Shown: positions 9,300-17,125 of the stretch, in pieces
How the letters are laid out: each line of letters opens with the position of its first letter
How positions within the stretch are numbered: the first letter of the stretch is position 1
Source: Paracoccus sp. MBLB3053
Lineage (GTDB): Bacteria > Pseudomonadota > Alphaproteobacteria > Rhodobacterales > Rhodobacteraceae
Length of the DNA stretch: 64,000 nucleotides
Assembly (NCBI RefSeq): GCF_031822435.1
Contig: NZ_JAVQLW010000001.1
Coordinates: 319,501-383,500 of the forward strand
Direction: 5' to 3'
Made by a program: the position numbers and the translations under genes
Notes under the pieces: generated by a model
Seen by the model: the letters and a program-made list of their open reading frames with translations, nothing else
Told to the model about the DNA's origin: nothing
Databases searched by the model: none

Positions 9300-10025
9300 A
9301 TGGCGAAAGTGGCTCTGGTTACCGGGGGGTCGCGCGGCATTGGCGCGGCCATCTCGAAAGCGCTGAAGGAGGCGGGCTACGAGGTCGCCGCGAACTATGC
9401 CGGCAATGACGAAGCGGCGCGCAGCTTCACCGAGGAAACCGGGATCAAGACCTATAAATGGTCGGTCGCGGATTACGAAGCCTGCGAAGCCGGCATCAAG
9501 CAGGTCGAGGCCGAACTGGGTCCGGTCGCGGTCCTGGTCAACAATGCGGGGATCACCCGCGATTCGATGTTCCACAAGATGACCCCGCAACAGTGGAAAG
9601 AGGTCATCGATACGAACCTGTCGGGCCTTTTCAACATGACCCATCCCGTCTGGTCGGGCATGCGCGACCGCAAGTACGGGCGGGTCATCAATATCAGTTC
9701 GATCAACGGCCAGAAGGGTCAGGCCGGGCAGGCGAACTATTCGGCCGCCAAGGCCGGAGATATCGGCTTCACGAAGGCGCTGGCCCAGGAAGGCGCCCGC
9801 GCCGGAATCACCGTGAACGCAATCTGCCCGGGCTATATCGGGACCGAAATGGTTCGCGCTATAGATGAAAAGGTCCTGAATGAGCGGATCATTCCGCAGA
9901 TCCCCGTCGGCCGGTTGGGCGAGCCCGAGGAGATCGCCCGTTGCGTCGTCTTCCTTGCCTCGGAAGATGCCGGTTTCATCACCGGCTCGACGATCAGCGC
10001 CAATGGCGGACAGTACTTCGCCTGA
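9300..10025 (+). CDS. phaB: Acetoacetyl-CoA reductase (NADPH)
   Basis: PhaB reduces acetoacetyl-CoA to (R)-3-hydroxybutyryl-CoA for polyhydroxybutyrate synthesis. The 241-residue short-chain dehydrogenase has the nucleotide-binding TGGSRGIG motif (residues 8-15), NNAGITRD, the catalytic Ser in NISSING and the YSAAKAG Tyr/Lys pair. The ending ITGSTISANGGQYF is characteristic of PhaB. A strong GGAGGGGG ribosome site precedes the ATG. It forms a pair with phaA and is followed by a rho-independent terminator at 10054-10083. Confidence 0.96.
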   Translation: MAKVALVTGGSRGIGAAISKALKEAGYEVAANYAGNDEAARSFTEETGIKTYKWSVADYEACEAGIKQVEAELGPVAVLVNNAGITRDSMFHKMTPQQWKEVIDTNLSGLFNMTHPVWSGMRDRKYGRVINISSINGQKGQAGQANYSAAKAGDIGFTKALAQEGARAGITVNAICPGYIGTEMVRAIDEKVLNERIIPQIPVGRLGEPEEIARCVVFLASEDAGFITGSTISANGGQYFA

Positions 10026-10053
10026 GCGTTTTCGTCCGATGGTACAAACTGCG

Positions 10054-10083
10054 ACGGCCCGCGAATTTCGCGGGCCGTTCTTC
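10054..10083 (+). terminator. Rho-independent terminator of phaAB
   Basis: A 10-bp GC-rich stem, ACGGCCCGCG paired with CGCGGGCCGT around an AATTT loop (10054-10078), is followed by TTCTTCATC. It starts 29 bp after the phaB stop. Confidence 0.8.
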
Positions 10084-10104
10084 ATCGGTATTGAGCGTTA
10101 AAAC

Positions 10105-10269
10105 TCAGTGCGACAGGCGGGTGATCTCTTCCTTTAACCGCAGTTTTTCCTTCTTCATCTGCGAAATCGAAAGGTCGTCCATGCCGGGGCAGCGCCGCGC
10201 CGCCTCGATCTGATCGGAAAGTGACTGATGTTTGCGGCGAAGCTCCTGCACGTGGGATTCAACCGTCAT
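10105..10269 (-). CDS. YdcH/DUF465 family small protein
   Basis: A 54-residue, charged, helical protein beginning MTVESHVQELRRKHQ and ending EEITRLSH, typical of the YdcH/DUF465 family, whose function is unknown. The heptad-like Leu pattern suggests a helical hairpin or coiled coil. The start at 10269 is preferred over the ATG at 10281 because GGAGGA lies just upstream of it. It is convergent with phaB. Confidence 0.8.
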   Translation of the reverse strand: MTVESHVQELRRKHQSLSDQIEAARRCPGMDDLSISQMKKEKLRLKEEITRLSH

Positions 10270-10337
10270 GTCGTCCTCCATCTGGATTGATCGAACCCGC
10301 CGATTGCAGCACAGAATCGTCACATTGTCACTGCAAA

Positions 10338-11093
10338 TCACCTGTCGCGCAGGTTGAGTGGCGCCCCCTGGCTCAAAACCGCGCGAGCGGCCGGTGTGAG
10401 GTCTTCTGCATCGGTCAAATGTGACGGTTTCTCATGCATGACAAAGGGGAAAAGCAGCCGGGCCGGGGTCTTCGCTTCCTTTCGGGCCAGCACGATCACC
10501 CGCCCCGCATCACGGCCTATTCTCGCGCTGACTGGCAAAATCGTGATCTCGCCCGCCCGCGTTCCGAAAGCCGCGAGAATCTCGCCCAGCCGCTCGGCGC
10601 GGTGGATCAGGGTGAACCATCCCCCGGGCCGCAACCGGCGCAGCCCGGCGTCGATCCAGAGCGACAGCGGCGTGTCTTCGTGCCGCGCCGTGCCGCGCCC
10701 GAATTCCGGCGCGATCGTTCCCGACGAGAAATAGGGCGGGTTGGCGATGACATGATCGAAGCTGCGGGGCCGCAATGGCGCAGGCATTCGCGTCAGATCG
10801 CCTTCAAGGATCTCGGCCTCGATCCCGTTCGCCTCGGCGTTCCGACGCGCCAATTCGGCATAGCCCTGCTGCAGTTCAAGCCCCGTGAGGCTCAGCCCCT
10901 GCACCCGCCAGCCAAGGCAAAGCAACGCAACCCCTGCCCCGCAGCCCAGCTCAAGCACCTCGTCGCCTTGCGCGGCAGGACAGGCCGCTGCCAGCATCAC
11001 GGCATCCGCGCCCGCGCGATACCCCGCCACCGGCTGGGCGATCCGCAGCCGACCGCCAAGGAAACCGTCGACACGCGGGGAATCAGCGGCCAT
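10338..11093 (-). CDS. TrmN6-like tRNA1(Val) adenine-N6 methyltransferase
   Basis: A 251-residue SAM-dependent methyltransferase. Motif I is VLELGCGAGVALLCLG. The catalytic NPPY motif (ANPPYFSSG) is characteristic of N6-adenine and N5-glutamine methyltransferases. The length and the GFLGGRLRIAQPVAGYRAGADAV N-terminal region match the TrmN6/YfiC group, which methylates A37 of tRNA1(Val). The exact substrate is inferred from family resemblance. It overlaps the upstream DUF2007 gene by 11 bp, so the two are probably translated together. Confidence 0.8.
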   Translation of the reverse strand: MAADSPRVDGFLGGRLRIAQPVAGYRAGADAVMLAAACPAAQGDEVLELGCGAGVALLCLGWRVQGLSLTGLELQQGYAELARRNAEANGIEAEILEGDLTRMPAPLRPRSFDHVIANPPYFSSGTIAPEFGRGTARHEDTPLSLWIDAGLRRLRPGGWFTLIHRAERLGEILAAFGTRAGEITILPVSARIGRDAGRVIVLARKEAKTPARLLFPFVMHEKPSHLTDAEDLTPAARAVLSQGAPLNLRDR

Positions 11094-11298
11094 CGTCGAT
11101 CTGGTTGTCGCGCAGGATGGCGGCGGCCATGAAATGGTGACGATCCGCGACCATCAGGCGGCGGGGCAGAATTCCCAGCGATCCTTCAAGCACGCTCATG
11201 TGCTGGTCCATCGCGAATGCCTCGATCCCCTCGCTTGCCAGCAGATCGGCAGCCCGGGTGATCAGCAGCGGATTTGTCGTGCGCAGAACTTCCTTCAT
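11083..11298 (-). CDS. DUF2007 family small protein
   Basis: A 71-residue protein beginning MKEVLRTTNPLLITRAADLLASEGI, the pattern of DUF2007 (putative signal-transducing, GlnB-like fold) proteins. The function is unknown. The start at 11298 gives the family N-terminus; the frame stays open further upstream but reaches into the divergent prenyl synthase leader. It overlaps the TrmN6-like gene and is divergent from the polyprenyl synthase at 11374. Confidence 0.8.
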   Translation of the reverse strand: MKEVLRTTNPLLITRAADLLASEGIEAFAMDQHMSVLEGSLGILPRRLMVADRHHFMAAAILRDNQIDDGR

Positions 11299-11373
11299 GG
11301 CGTCCGAGGGTAAGCGGCTGTTGCGCATGTGTCCATGGCATGGCAATGGCTTGCAGGTGAAAGGGAATGGCAG

Positions 11374-12375
11374 ATGGGCATGAAAGAAAACGTCTCGAAA
11401 CCGCTGGACCGGCTTTCCTCCGAATTGGCCGGAGACATGGCCGCCGTCAATACGCTGATCCGCGAGCGGATGGCGAGCCGTCACGCACCCCGCATTCCCG
11501 AGGTGACCGCGCATCTGGTCGAGGCAGGCGGCAAGCGCCTGCGCCCGATGCTGGTCCTGGCTGCGGCGCGCCTCTGCGGCTATCAGGGCGACAGCCATCT
11601 ATTGCTGGCGGCGGCCGTCGAGTTCATCCACACCGCGACCTTGCTGCATGACGATGTCGTGGACGAAAGCGAACAGCGTCGCGGCCGTCCGACGGCGAAC
11701 CTGCTTTGGGACAACAAGTCGAGCGTGCTGGTCGGCGACTATCTCTTTGCCCGCAGCTTCCAGTTGATGGCCGATACCGGCAGCATGCAGGTGATGCGGA
11801 TTCTCGCCAATGCCAGCGCCACCATCGCCGAGGGCGAGGTGCTCCAGCTTACGGCCGCGCAGGACATCACCACCACCGAAGATATCTATACCCAGATCGT
11901 GAGGGGCAAGACGGCGGCGCTGTTCTCGGCCGCGACCGAGGCGGGCACGGTGGTTGCAGGCGCCGATCCTGCGGTGCAACAGGCCCTGTTCGATTATGGC
12001 GATGCCCTGGGGATCGCCTTCCAGATCGTGGACGACCTGCTTGACTATGGCGGAGCGACCACCACGATCGGCAAGAACGTGGGTGACGATTTCCGCGAGC
12101 GCAAGCTGACGCTTCCGGTCATCAAGGCCATCGCCGCCGCCGACGCGGATGAGCGCGCCTTCTGGGAGCGCACGATCGGCAAGGGCCAGCAGGCCGAAGG
12201 CGATCTGGAAACTGCGCTTGAAATCCTGCATCGCCGCGGCGCCCTGGATGCCGCCCGCGCCGATGCGCTGGCCTGGGTCGAACGGGCGAAGCAGGCGCTG
12301 ACCGCCGCGCCCGACCACCTGATCCGCGACCTACTGGGCGATCTCGCAGAATTCGTCGTCGCACGCGTCGCCTGA
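11374..12375 (+). CDS. Polyprenyl (probably decaprenyl) diphosphate synthase
   Basis: A trans-prenyltransferase that elongates farnesyl diphosphate with isopentenyl diphosphate to make the ubiquinone side chain. The 333-residue protein has the first aspartate-rich motif HDDVVDESEQRRGR (D93-D97), GGKRLRPML, the IVDDLLDYGG second aspartate-rich motif and GKNVGDDFRERK. A small residue (Ala) precedes the FIHTATLLHDD stretch, as in long-chain synthases. Chain length cannot be read reliably, but decaprenyl would fit a Q10-producing alphaproteobacterium. The alternative ATG at 11380 is equally possible. A terminator follows directly. Confidence 0.9.
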   Translation: MGMKENVSKPLDRLSSELAGDMAAVNTLIRERMASRHAPRIPEVTAHLVEAGGKRLRPMLVLAAARLCGYQGDSHLLLAAAVEFIHTATLLHDDVVDESEQRRGRPTANLLWDNKSSVLVGDYLFARSFQLMADTGSMQVMRILANASATIAEGEVLQLTAAQDITTTEDIYTQIVRGKTAALFSAATEAGTVVAGADPAVQQALFDYGDALGIAFQIVDDLLDYGGATTTIGKNVGDDFRERKLTLPVIKAIAAADADERAFWERTIGKGQQAEGDLETALEILHRRGALDAARADALAWVERAKQALTAAPDHLIRDLLGDLAEFVVARVA

Positions 12376-12396
12376 GCCTTTCCGATTCGAAGCTTC

Positions 12397-12428
12397 AAGG
12401 CGCTTCAAAGGGGGCGCCTTTTTCTTTT
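12397..12428 (+). terminator. Rho-independent terminator of the prenyl synthase gene
   Basis: The arms AAGGCGC (12397-12403) and GCGCCTT (12414-12420) form a 7-bp stem, followed by the T-rich tract TTTCTTTT. It begins 22 bp after the stop. Confidence 0.75.
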
Positions 12429-12448
12429 CACGCGATGGCCTGCACAAA

Positions 12449-12477
12449 TGGAAACGGGGCGCGAATTCGCGCCCCGT
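12449..12477 (-). terminator. Rho-independent terminator of amtB
   Basis: A perfect 24-nt palindrome at 12454-12477 with core GGGGCGCGAATTCGCGCCCC lies 22 bp beyond the amtB stop. In the minus direction it is followed by TTTCCATTT. It sits back to back with the prenyl synthase terminator. Confidence 0.75.
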
Positions 12478-12498
12478 CCGACAGTCTGCCTTGTCGCC

Positions 12499-13857
12499 TT
12501 ACTTGGCGTGGACGAAATCCGGATAGGCTTCCATGCCCATTTCGCTGACGTCGAGGCCGTTGATCTCGGCTTCCGGGTTGACGCGGATGCCCATGGTCGC
12601 CTTCAGCACCAGCCAGACCACCATCGACACGACGAAGGTGAAGGCGCCGATGGCAACGATGCCGACGATCTGCGTCATGAAGTTGGTATCGGGGTTGGTG
12701 GCCGCAACGATGAAGGTGCCCCAGATACCTGCGCACAGGTGGACAGGGATGGCGCCGACCACGTCGTCGATCTTGAGCTTGTCGAGCACCGGAACCGCGA
12801 GCACCGCGATGACACCGCCCACGGCACCGATCAGGACCGAGCCGCCGATCGAGGGGAACAGCGGTTCTGCGGTGATCGAGACGAGACCGGCCAGCGCGCC
12901 GTTCAGCACCATGGTGAGGTCGATCTTGCCATAGAGGATCTGGGTCGCGATGACGGCGGCGACGGCACCACCCGAAGCGGCCATGTTGGTGTTGACGAAG
13001 ATGCGGCTGACATCCGCGGCGTCATTGACCGAGCCGATCGCCAGCTGCGAGGCGCCGTTGAAGCCGAACCAGCCGAGCCAGAGGATGAAGGTCCCGAGGG
13101 TCGCCAGCGCCAGGTTCGAGCCCGGGAAGGGTTGGACCACCCCGCCCTTGTAGCGGCCAAGGCGCGGCCCCAGGACGATCGCACCGGCAAGCGCGGCGAA
13201 ACCACCGGTGGCGTGAACCAGCGTCGAGCCTGCGAAATCGCCAAAGCCCATCTCGTTCAGCCAGCCGCCGCCCCATTTCCAGCTGGCTTCGATCGGGTAG
13301 ATCAGGCCGGTCAGGATGACGGTGAAGATCATGAAGGGCCACAGCTTGATGCGCTCGGCCAGGGTGCCCGAAACGATCGAGGCGGTGGTGGCACAGAACA
13401 TGAGCTGGAAGAAGAAGTCCGAACCCGCCGAATAGCCGTCATCCACCGCTCCGGTGGCGACCGCGTCGATGGCCTTGGGCGAGAAGAGTTGGCCGAGATA
13501 GCCCGGAATGGCCCAGCCGTCGCCCGGATACATCAGGTTGTAGCCGACGATCCAGTACATGATGCCCGCGATGGCGAAGAGAACGATGTTCTTGAAAAGC
13601 TGCGTCGTGACGTTCTTCGACCGCACGAGACCGGCCTCGAGCATCGCAAATCCCGCGGCCATCCACATCACGAGAAAGCCGCCGATCAGGAACAGCAGCG
13701 TGTTGAAGACGTAGACTCCGTCAAGGCTGATGCCCGCCGGCAGGGCGGGCTCAGCCGCGGCCGGTGCCGCCTCCTGAGCCAGGGCCGGCACCGCAAGTCC
13801 CGCAACAGCGAGCGCAAGCGCCGGGATCATCGGTTTGATCGCGGGTAGTTTTCTCAT
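12499..13857 (-). CDS. amtB: Ammonium transporter
   Basis: AmtB conducts ammonium/ammonia across the inner membrane. The 452-residue protein begins with a cleavable signal peptide (ALAVAGLAVPALAQ) and an Ala/Pro-rich linker, then shows the eleven-helix Amt pattern. Family motifs visible are GFGDFAGSTLVHATGG, with the Asp and first pore His, and GAIPVHLCAGIWGT, with the second pore His. The C-terminal tail has EINGLDVSEMGMEAYPDF, the GlnK-responsive region. Unusually for this transporter, no glnK lies next to it. A GCAC-type dyad about 80 bp upstream may be an NtrC site. A terminator follows. Confidence 0.96.
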   Translation of the reverse strand: MRKLPAIKPMIPALALAVAGLAVPALAQEAAPAAAEPALPAGISLDGVYVFNTLLFLIGGFLVMWMAAGFAMLEAGLVRSKNVTTQLFKNIVLFAIAGIMYWIVGYNLMYPGDGWAIPGYLGQLFSPKAIDAVATGAVDDGYSAGSDFFFQLMFCATTASIVSGTLAERIKLWPFMIFTVILTGLIYPIEASWKWGGGWLNEMGFGDFAGSTLVHATGGFAALAGAIVLGPRLGRYKGGVVQPFPGSNLALATLGTFILWLGWFGFNGASQLAIGSVNDAADVSRIFVNTNMAASGGAVAAVIATQILYGKIDLTMVLNGALAGLVSITAEPLFPSIGGSVLIGAVGGVIAVLAVPVLDKLKIDDVVGAIPVHLCAGIWGTFIVAATNPDTNFMTQIVGIVAIGAFTFVVSMVVWLVLKATMGIRVNPEAEINGLDVSEMGMEAYPDFVHAK

Positions 13858-13928
13858 GTTAGCTGCACCTTTTATCTGCGTCCGAGCAGTTCTGTGTCGG
13901 CCTCAGAAAACGCGCGGCTTTCCGCTCA

Positions 13929-13943
13929 GCACAAGAGTTGTGC
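13929..13943 (-). promoter_or_regulatory. NtrC-like dyad in the amtB upstream region
   Basis: The perfect inverted repeat GCACAA-GAG-TTGTGC is centred 79 bp upstream of the amtB start. It has the spacing of enterobacterial NtrC sites (GCACYA-N3-TRGTGC). A second GCACAA half-site lies at 13972. I see no sigma54 -24/-12 element. The site is in the divergent region shared with the PBP gene, so its target is inferred. Confidence 0.45.
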
Positions 13944-14113
13944 AGCGGTTCGAAAGACGCGGTTTCAATAAGCACAAAATTTAATCAGCAACATTCGGCT
14001 TTGCGGCCTGGCAGGGCAGTTCACTGATAGGTCATCTAGGTTCTCAAACTGTTCCTGTTCCTGTATCTTGCCCGCCAATTGGCCGGAGGACTCGGCCGGG
14101 CAGGAAAGCAGGC

Positions 14114-16462
14114 ATGAAGAAACCGACCGGCAATGGCCGCATTGTCGCTGACAAGCGCAATTTCGACCAAACCCCGCAGAAATCTAGCAAAACCCGCAAG
14201 ACAACCACCCGCAGCCGGCGGACGCCGCGGCCGCGGCGCGGCAATTTCATCACCCGCGGAATCAGCGGGCTGGTCGTGCTGATCTGGCGGATTCTCTGGG
14301 GCTCGCTCTGGCGACTGACGGCGACAATCGCAGCGATCGTCGCCGCCGCGACCTTCTATTTCTATACGACCCTGCCCGAACCCTCTGCATTGTTCGACGG
14401 TCGCGCGCGGGGTTCCGTGACGATGCTCGACACCGAAGGCCGGGTTTTCGCCTGGCGTGGTGAAACTTTCGGCACCGTCAGCGCCGACAAGATCGCCCCG
14501 GTCTTGAAGGATGCGGTGGTCGCGACCGAGGATAAACGATTCTACCAGCATCTCGGCGTCGACCCGCGCGGCATCGCCAGCGCCATCAAGATCAACCTTG
14601 CCGAGGGGCGCGGCCCGCTTGAAGGCAATGGCGGTTCGACCATCACCCAGCAGGTCGCGAAGCTGCTCTGCCTGGGCGAAACCTTCGACCCGACGCGGTG
14701 GAAATCCGAAACCGAATACGAGGCCGAGTGCCGCAAGTCCTCGATCTGGCGCAAGGTCAAGGAAGTGCCCTATGCCCTTGCGATGGAGGTCAAATACTCC
14801 AAGCAGGACATCCTGAACATCTACATGAACCGCTCCTATCTCGGGGCGGGGGCGCGTGGCTTCGAGGCCGCCTCCAAGCGCTATTTCGACAAATCCGCCG
14901 CCGAGGTGAACGCGTCCGAGGCCGCGATGCTCGCCGGCCTGCTCAAGGCGCCCAGCTATTTCGCGCCGACCTCCAGCCTCCAGCGCGCCCAGGACCGCGC
15001 CAGCGTCATTCTCGACCTGATGCACCAGCAGCGCTATCTTGACGACGCGCAATTCGCCGATGCCAAGGCGCATCCGGCCGTGCTGTCGAAGGCGGCTGCG
15101 GCGCGGGCCGGTGGCTATTTCGCGGATTGGGTCATGGAATCCGGCCCCGGCTTCCTGACCAGCGAGACCACCGAGGACGTCACGATCAAGACCACCTTCG
15201 ACCAGCGCATCCAGCGCGCCGCGGAGCGCGCGCTCAAGCGTGTCTTCGACGAAAAGGTGTCCGAGGGCTCCACCGCGCAGGCGGCTGTCGTGGTCATGTC
15301 GCCCGACGGCGCGGTGCGCGCCATGATCGGCGGGCTCGACAATACCGTCAGCGGCACGTTCAACCGCGCGACCCAGGCGAAGCGCCAGACCGGTTCCAGC
15401 TTCAAGCCCTTCGTCTTCGCGGCGGCGCTGGACCAGGGCTACAGCCCGAACGACATGGTGCTGGACGCGCCGCTGACCATCAACGTGCGCGGCTCGGGTC
15501 CCTGGTCGCCCCAGAACTACACCCGTCGCTACGCGGGCGAGGTCACGCTGACGCGCGCCCTGTCGCAATCGCTGAACACCGCGACGATCCGGCTGCAGGA
15601 AATCGCCGGGCGCGAGGCCGTGCGCCGGGTGGCACATGATTTCGGCTTTGCCAATGACATGGCAAGCGGCCCCTCACTGGGGCTCGGCGTTTCGGAATCG
15701 ACATTGCTCAACATGACTTCGGCCTATGCGGGCATTCGCAACGGCGGTACGGCCGTCCGGCCCTACGGCCTCCTTGAACTGCGCATCAAGGGCGATGACG
15801 AACCGTTGATGGGCCAGTCGGGCGGGATGGGCCAGCGCGTCATCTCGCAGAAGGCGGCGCGTGAACTGATCGGCATGATGGAACAGGTCATCCAAAGCGG
15901 CACGGGCGGCCGCGCCAAGCTGGGCAACCGGCCGGTGGCGGGCAAGACCGGCACCACGTCCAGCTATCGCGATGCCTGGTTCATCGGCTTCACCGGCCAA
16001 TACGTGACCGGCGTCTGGCTTGGCAATGACGACAACAAGCCGTTGAAGGGCGTGACCGGCGGCGGGCTGCCGGCCGAGATCTGGCAGGCCGTCATGGCCG
16101 AGATCCATGACGGGCTGCCGGTGGAATCGCTGGGCTCCTTCGCCTTCGACGCAAGCAGCGCTGTGCCCCAGGTCGTGAGCCAGGGCGGCGACGAGGGCGC
16201 AAGCGATCCGCTTGCCGCCGCACTTTCCCAGGCGCTTGGACAGCCCAAGCCCGAGGGCGCCGCGAATGATGCCGCGGCTGGCCCGGCCGAGCCGGTCGCA
16301 GGGCGCGTCCTGCCCGATCCCGGCGTTCAGGGCGGGGCGACACCGCCGACCTTCCCGGCCGAGACCTCCTCCACCCAAGGGATGGGCGAGGACAGCGAAC
16401 TGTCGCCCGATGACCCGCTGACCCAGGCCCTGCGCGGCATTCAGGGCGTCTATCAGCAATAA
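14114..16462 (+). CDS. Class A penicillin-binding protein (PBP1A family)
   Basis: A bifunctional peptidoglycan synthase of 782 residues. A basic cytoplasmic N-terminus (KTRKTTTRSRRTPRPRRG) precedes one membrane helix near residues 52-90. The GT51 glycosyltransferase domain has EDKRFYQHLGVDPRGI (catalytic Glu139), GGSTITQQVAK and the RKVKEVPYALAMEVKYSKQDIL segment. The transpeptidase domain has the nucleophile in TGSSFKPF (Ser428, Lys431), SQSLNTA as the SxN motif and KTGTTSSYRDAWFIGF. The last 80 or so residues are Ala/Pro/Gly-rich and probably disordered. It polymerises and cross-links glycan strands at the outer face of the inner membrane. It is a single-gene unit with a terminator directly after it. 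Confidence 0.93.
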   Translation: MKKPTGNGRIVADKRNFDQTPQKSSKTRKTTTRSRRTPRPRRGNFITRGISGLVVLIWRILWGSLWRLTATIAAIVAAATFYFYTTLPEPSALFDGRARGSVTMLDTEGRVFAWRGETFGTVSADKIAPVLKDAVVATEDKRFYQHLGVDPRGIASAIKINLAEGRGPLEGNGGSTITQQVAKLLCLGETFDPTRWKSETEYEAECRKSSIWRKVKEVPYALAMEVKYSKQDILNIYMNRSYLGAGARGFEAASKRYFDKSAAEVNASEAAMLAGLLKAPSYFAPTSSLQRAQDRASVILDLMHQQRYLDDAQFADAKAHPAVLSKAAAARAGGYFADWVMESGPGFLTSETTEDVTIKTTFDQRIQRAAERALKRVFDEKVSEGSTAQAAVVVMSPDGAVRAMIGGLDNTVSGTFNRATQAKRQTGSSFKPFVFAAALDQGYSPNDMVLDAPLTINVRGSGPWSPQNYTRRYAGEVTLTRALSQSLNTATIRLQEIAGREAVRRVAHDFGFANDMASGPSLGLGVSESTLLNMTSAYAGIRNGGTAVRPYGLLELRIKGDDEPLMGQSGGMGQRVISQKAARELIGMMEQVIQSGTGGRAKLGNRPVAGKTGTTSSYRDAWFIGFTGQYVTGVWLGNDDNKPLKGVTGGGLPAEIWQAVMAEIHDGLPVESLGSFAFDASSAVPQVVSQGGDEGASDPLAAALSQALGQPKPEGAANDAAAGPAEPVAGRVLPDPGVQGGATPPTFPAETSSTQGMGEDSELSPDDPLTQALRGIQGVYQQ

Positions 16463-16463
16463 T

Positions 16464-16494
16464 GAAAATGCCGGCCCCTCGGGCCGGCATTTTC
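16464..16494. terminator. Bidirectional terminator between the PBP and mlaC genes
   Basis: A perfect 14-bp stem with a CTC loop: GAAAATGCCGGCCC (16464-16477) paired with GGGCCGGCATTTTC (16481-16494). A/T tracts at both ends let it serve both convergent genes. Confidence 0.9.
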
Positions 16495-16519
16495 AGTTCC
16501 TGCGACATGCGGCGCGGTC

Positions 16520-17125
16520 TCAGCCCGCGTTCTGAAGATCCGCGGTCAGGGCGGCCATGTTGCCCTTGCGCTTCGCCAGCATCGCCGCGATCTCGGCGCG
16601 CTCGGACGCCAGCATGTTCACGCCTTCGATGATGATGTTGAAATAAAGGTCCTTGCCGGACTTGTCCGACACATGCCACTCGACCTCCATCGGGCTGCGC
16701 CCCTTGAGATAGGCGACCGAAGTCACGGCAAAGAAGGATTTGACCGGACGCGCACTGGTCACCTCGATGCGCGAGCCGACGAATTCGCGGAAGCGCTTGC
16801 CGTATTTTCTTCCGATATAGCCCTGGAAGGCCTGCTTGTAGGCGGCGAACTCCGTGGCGCTGGCCTGCCGGGCCGCCGGGCCCAGCGCCGATCGCGCGAT
16901 GATGTCGACATCCGCATAGCGGGCAAAGATCGCCTCGAAATCCTTGTACATCTGCGCCGGAGGTTTGCCGGAATTGATGACGGCATAGACCTCGTCCAGG
17001 GATTTCTGGACCAATGCGCTGGCCTGGCTGGCATCAAGGGCGCGGGCCGGCAGCGCGGGCATCGCGGCAAGCACGATGCCTGCCCCGATCAGGCCCAGCA
17101 CTTCGCGACGGCTCTTATTCGGCAT
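16520..17125 (-). CDS. mlaC: MlaC/Ttg2D-type phospholipid-binding periplasmic protein
   Basis: A 201-residue protein of the MlaC (Tol_Tol_Ttg2) family, which carries phospholipid across the periplasm between the outer-membrane MlaA complex and the inner-membrane MlaFEDB transporter. The N-terminus SRREVLGLIGAGIVLAAM looks like a twin-arginine or Sec signal ending near ALPARA. Family features are the DFEAIFARYADVDIIARSALG segment and YFNIIIEGVNMLASERAEIAAML near the C-terminus. The start at 17125 is chosen because it follows the signal pattern and overlaps the end of mlaA by 11 bp. It is cotranscribed with mlaA; no mlaFED genes are in the window. Confidence 0.88.
   Translation of the reverse strand: MPNKSRREVLGLIGAGIVLAAMPALPARALDASQASALVQKSLDEVYAVINSGKPPAQMYKDFEAIFARYADVDIIARSALGPAARQASATEFAAYKQAFQGYIGRKYGKRFREFVGSRIEVTSARPVKSFFAVTSVAYLKGRSPMEVEWHVSDKSGKDLYFNIIIEGVNMLASERAEIAAMLAKRKGNMAALTADLQNAG

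Noticed and set aside
12448..13848. A 466-codon plus-strand open frame antisense to amtB
   Set aside because: It mirrors amtB almost exactly. The product is His/Asp/Arg-rich without domains, and amtB has full family motifs. It is a high-GC shadow.
13858..14113. Sigma54 (-24/-12) promoter for amtB
   Set aside because: No GG-N10-GC pair with acceptable flanks was found on the minus strand in this gap, despite the NtrC-like dyad.
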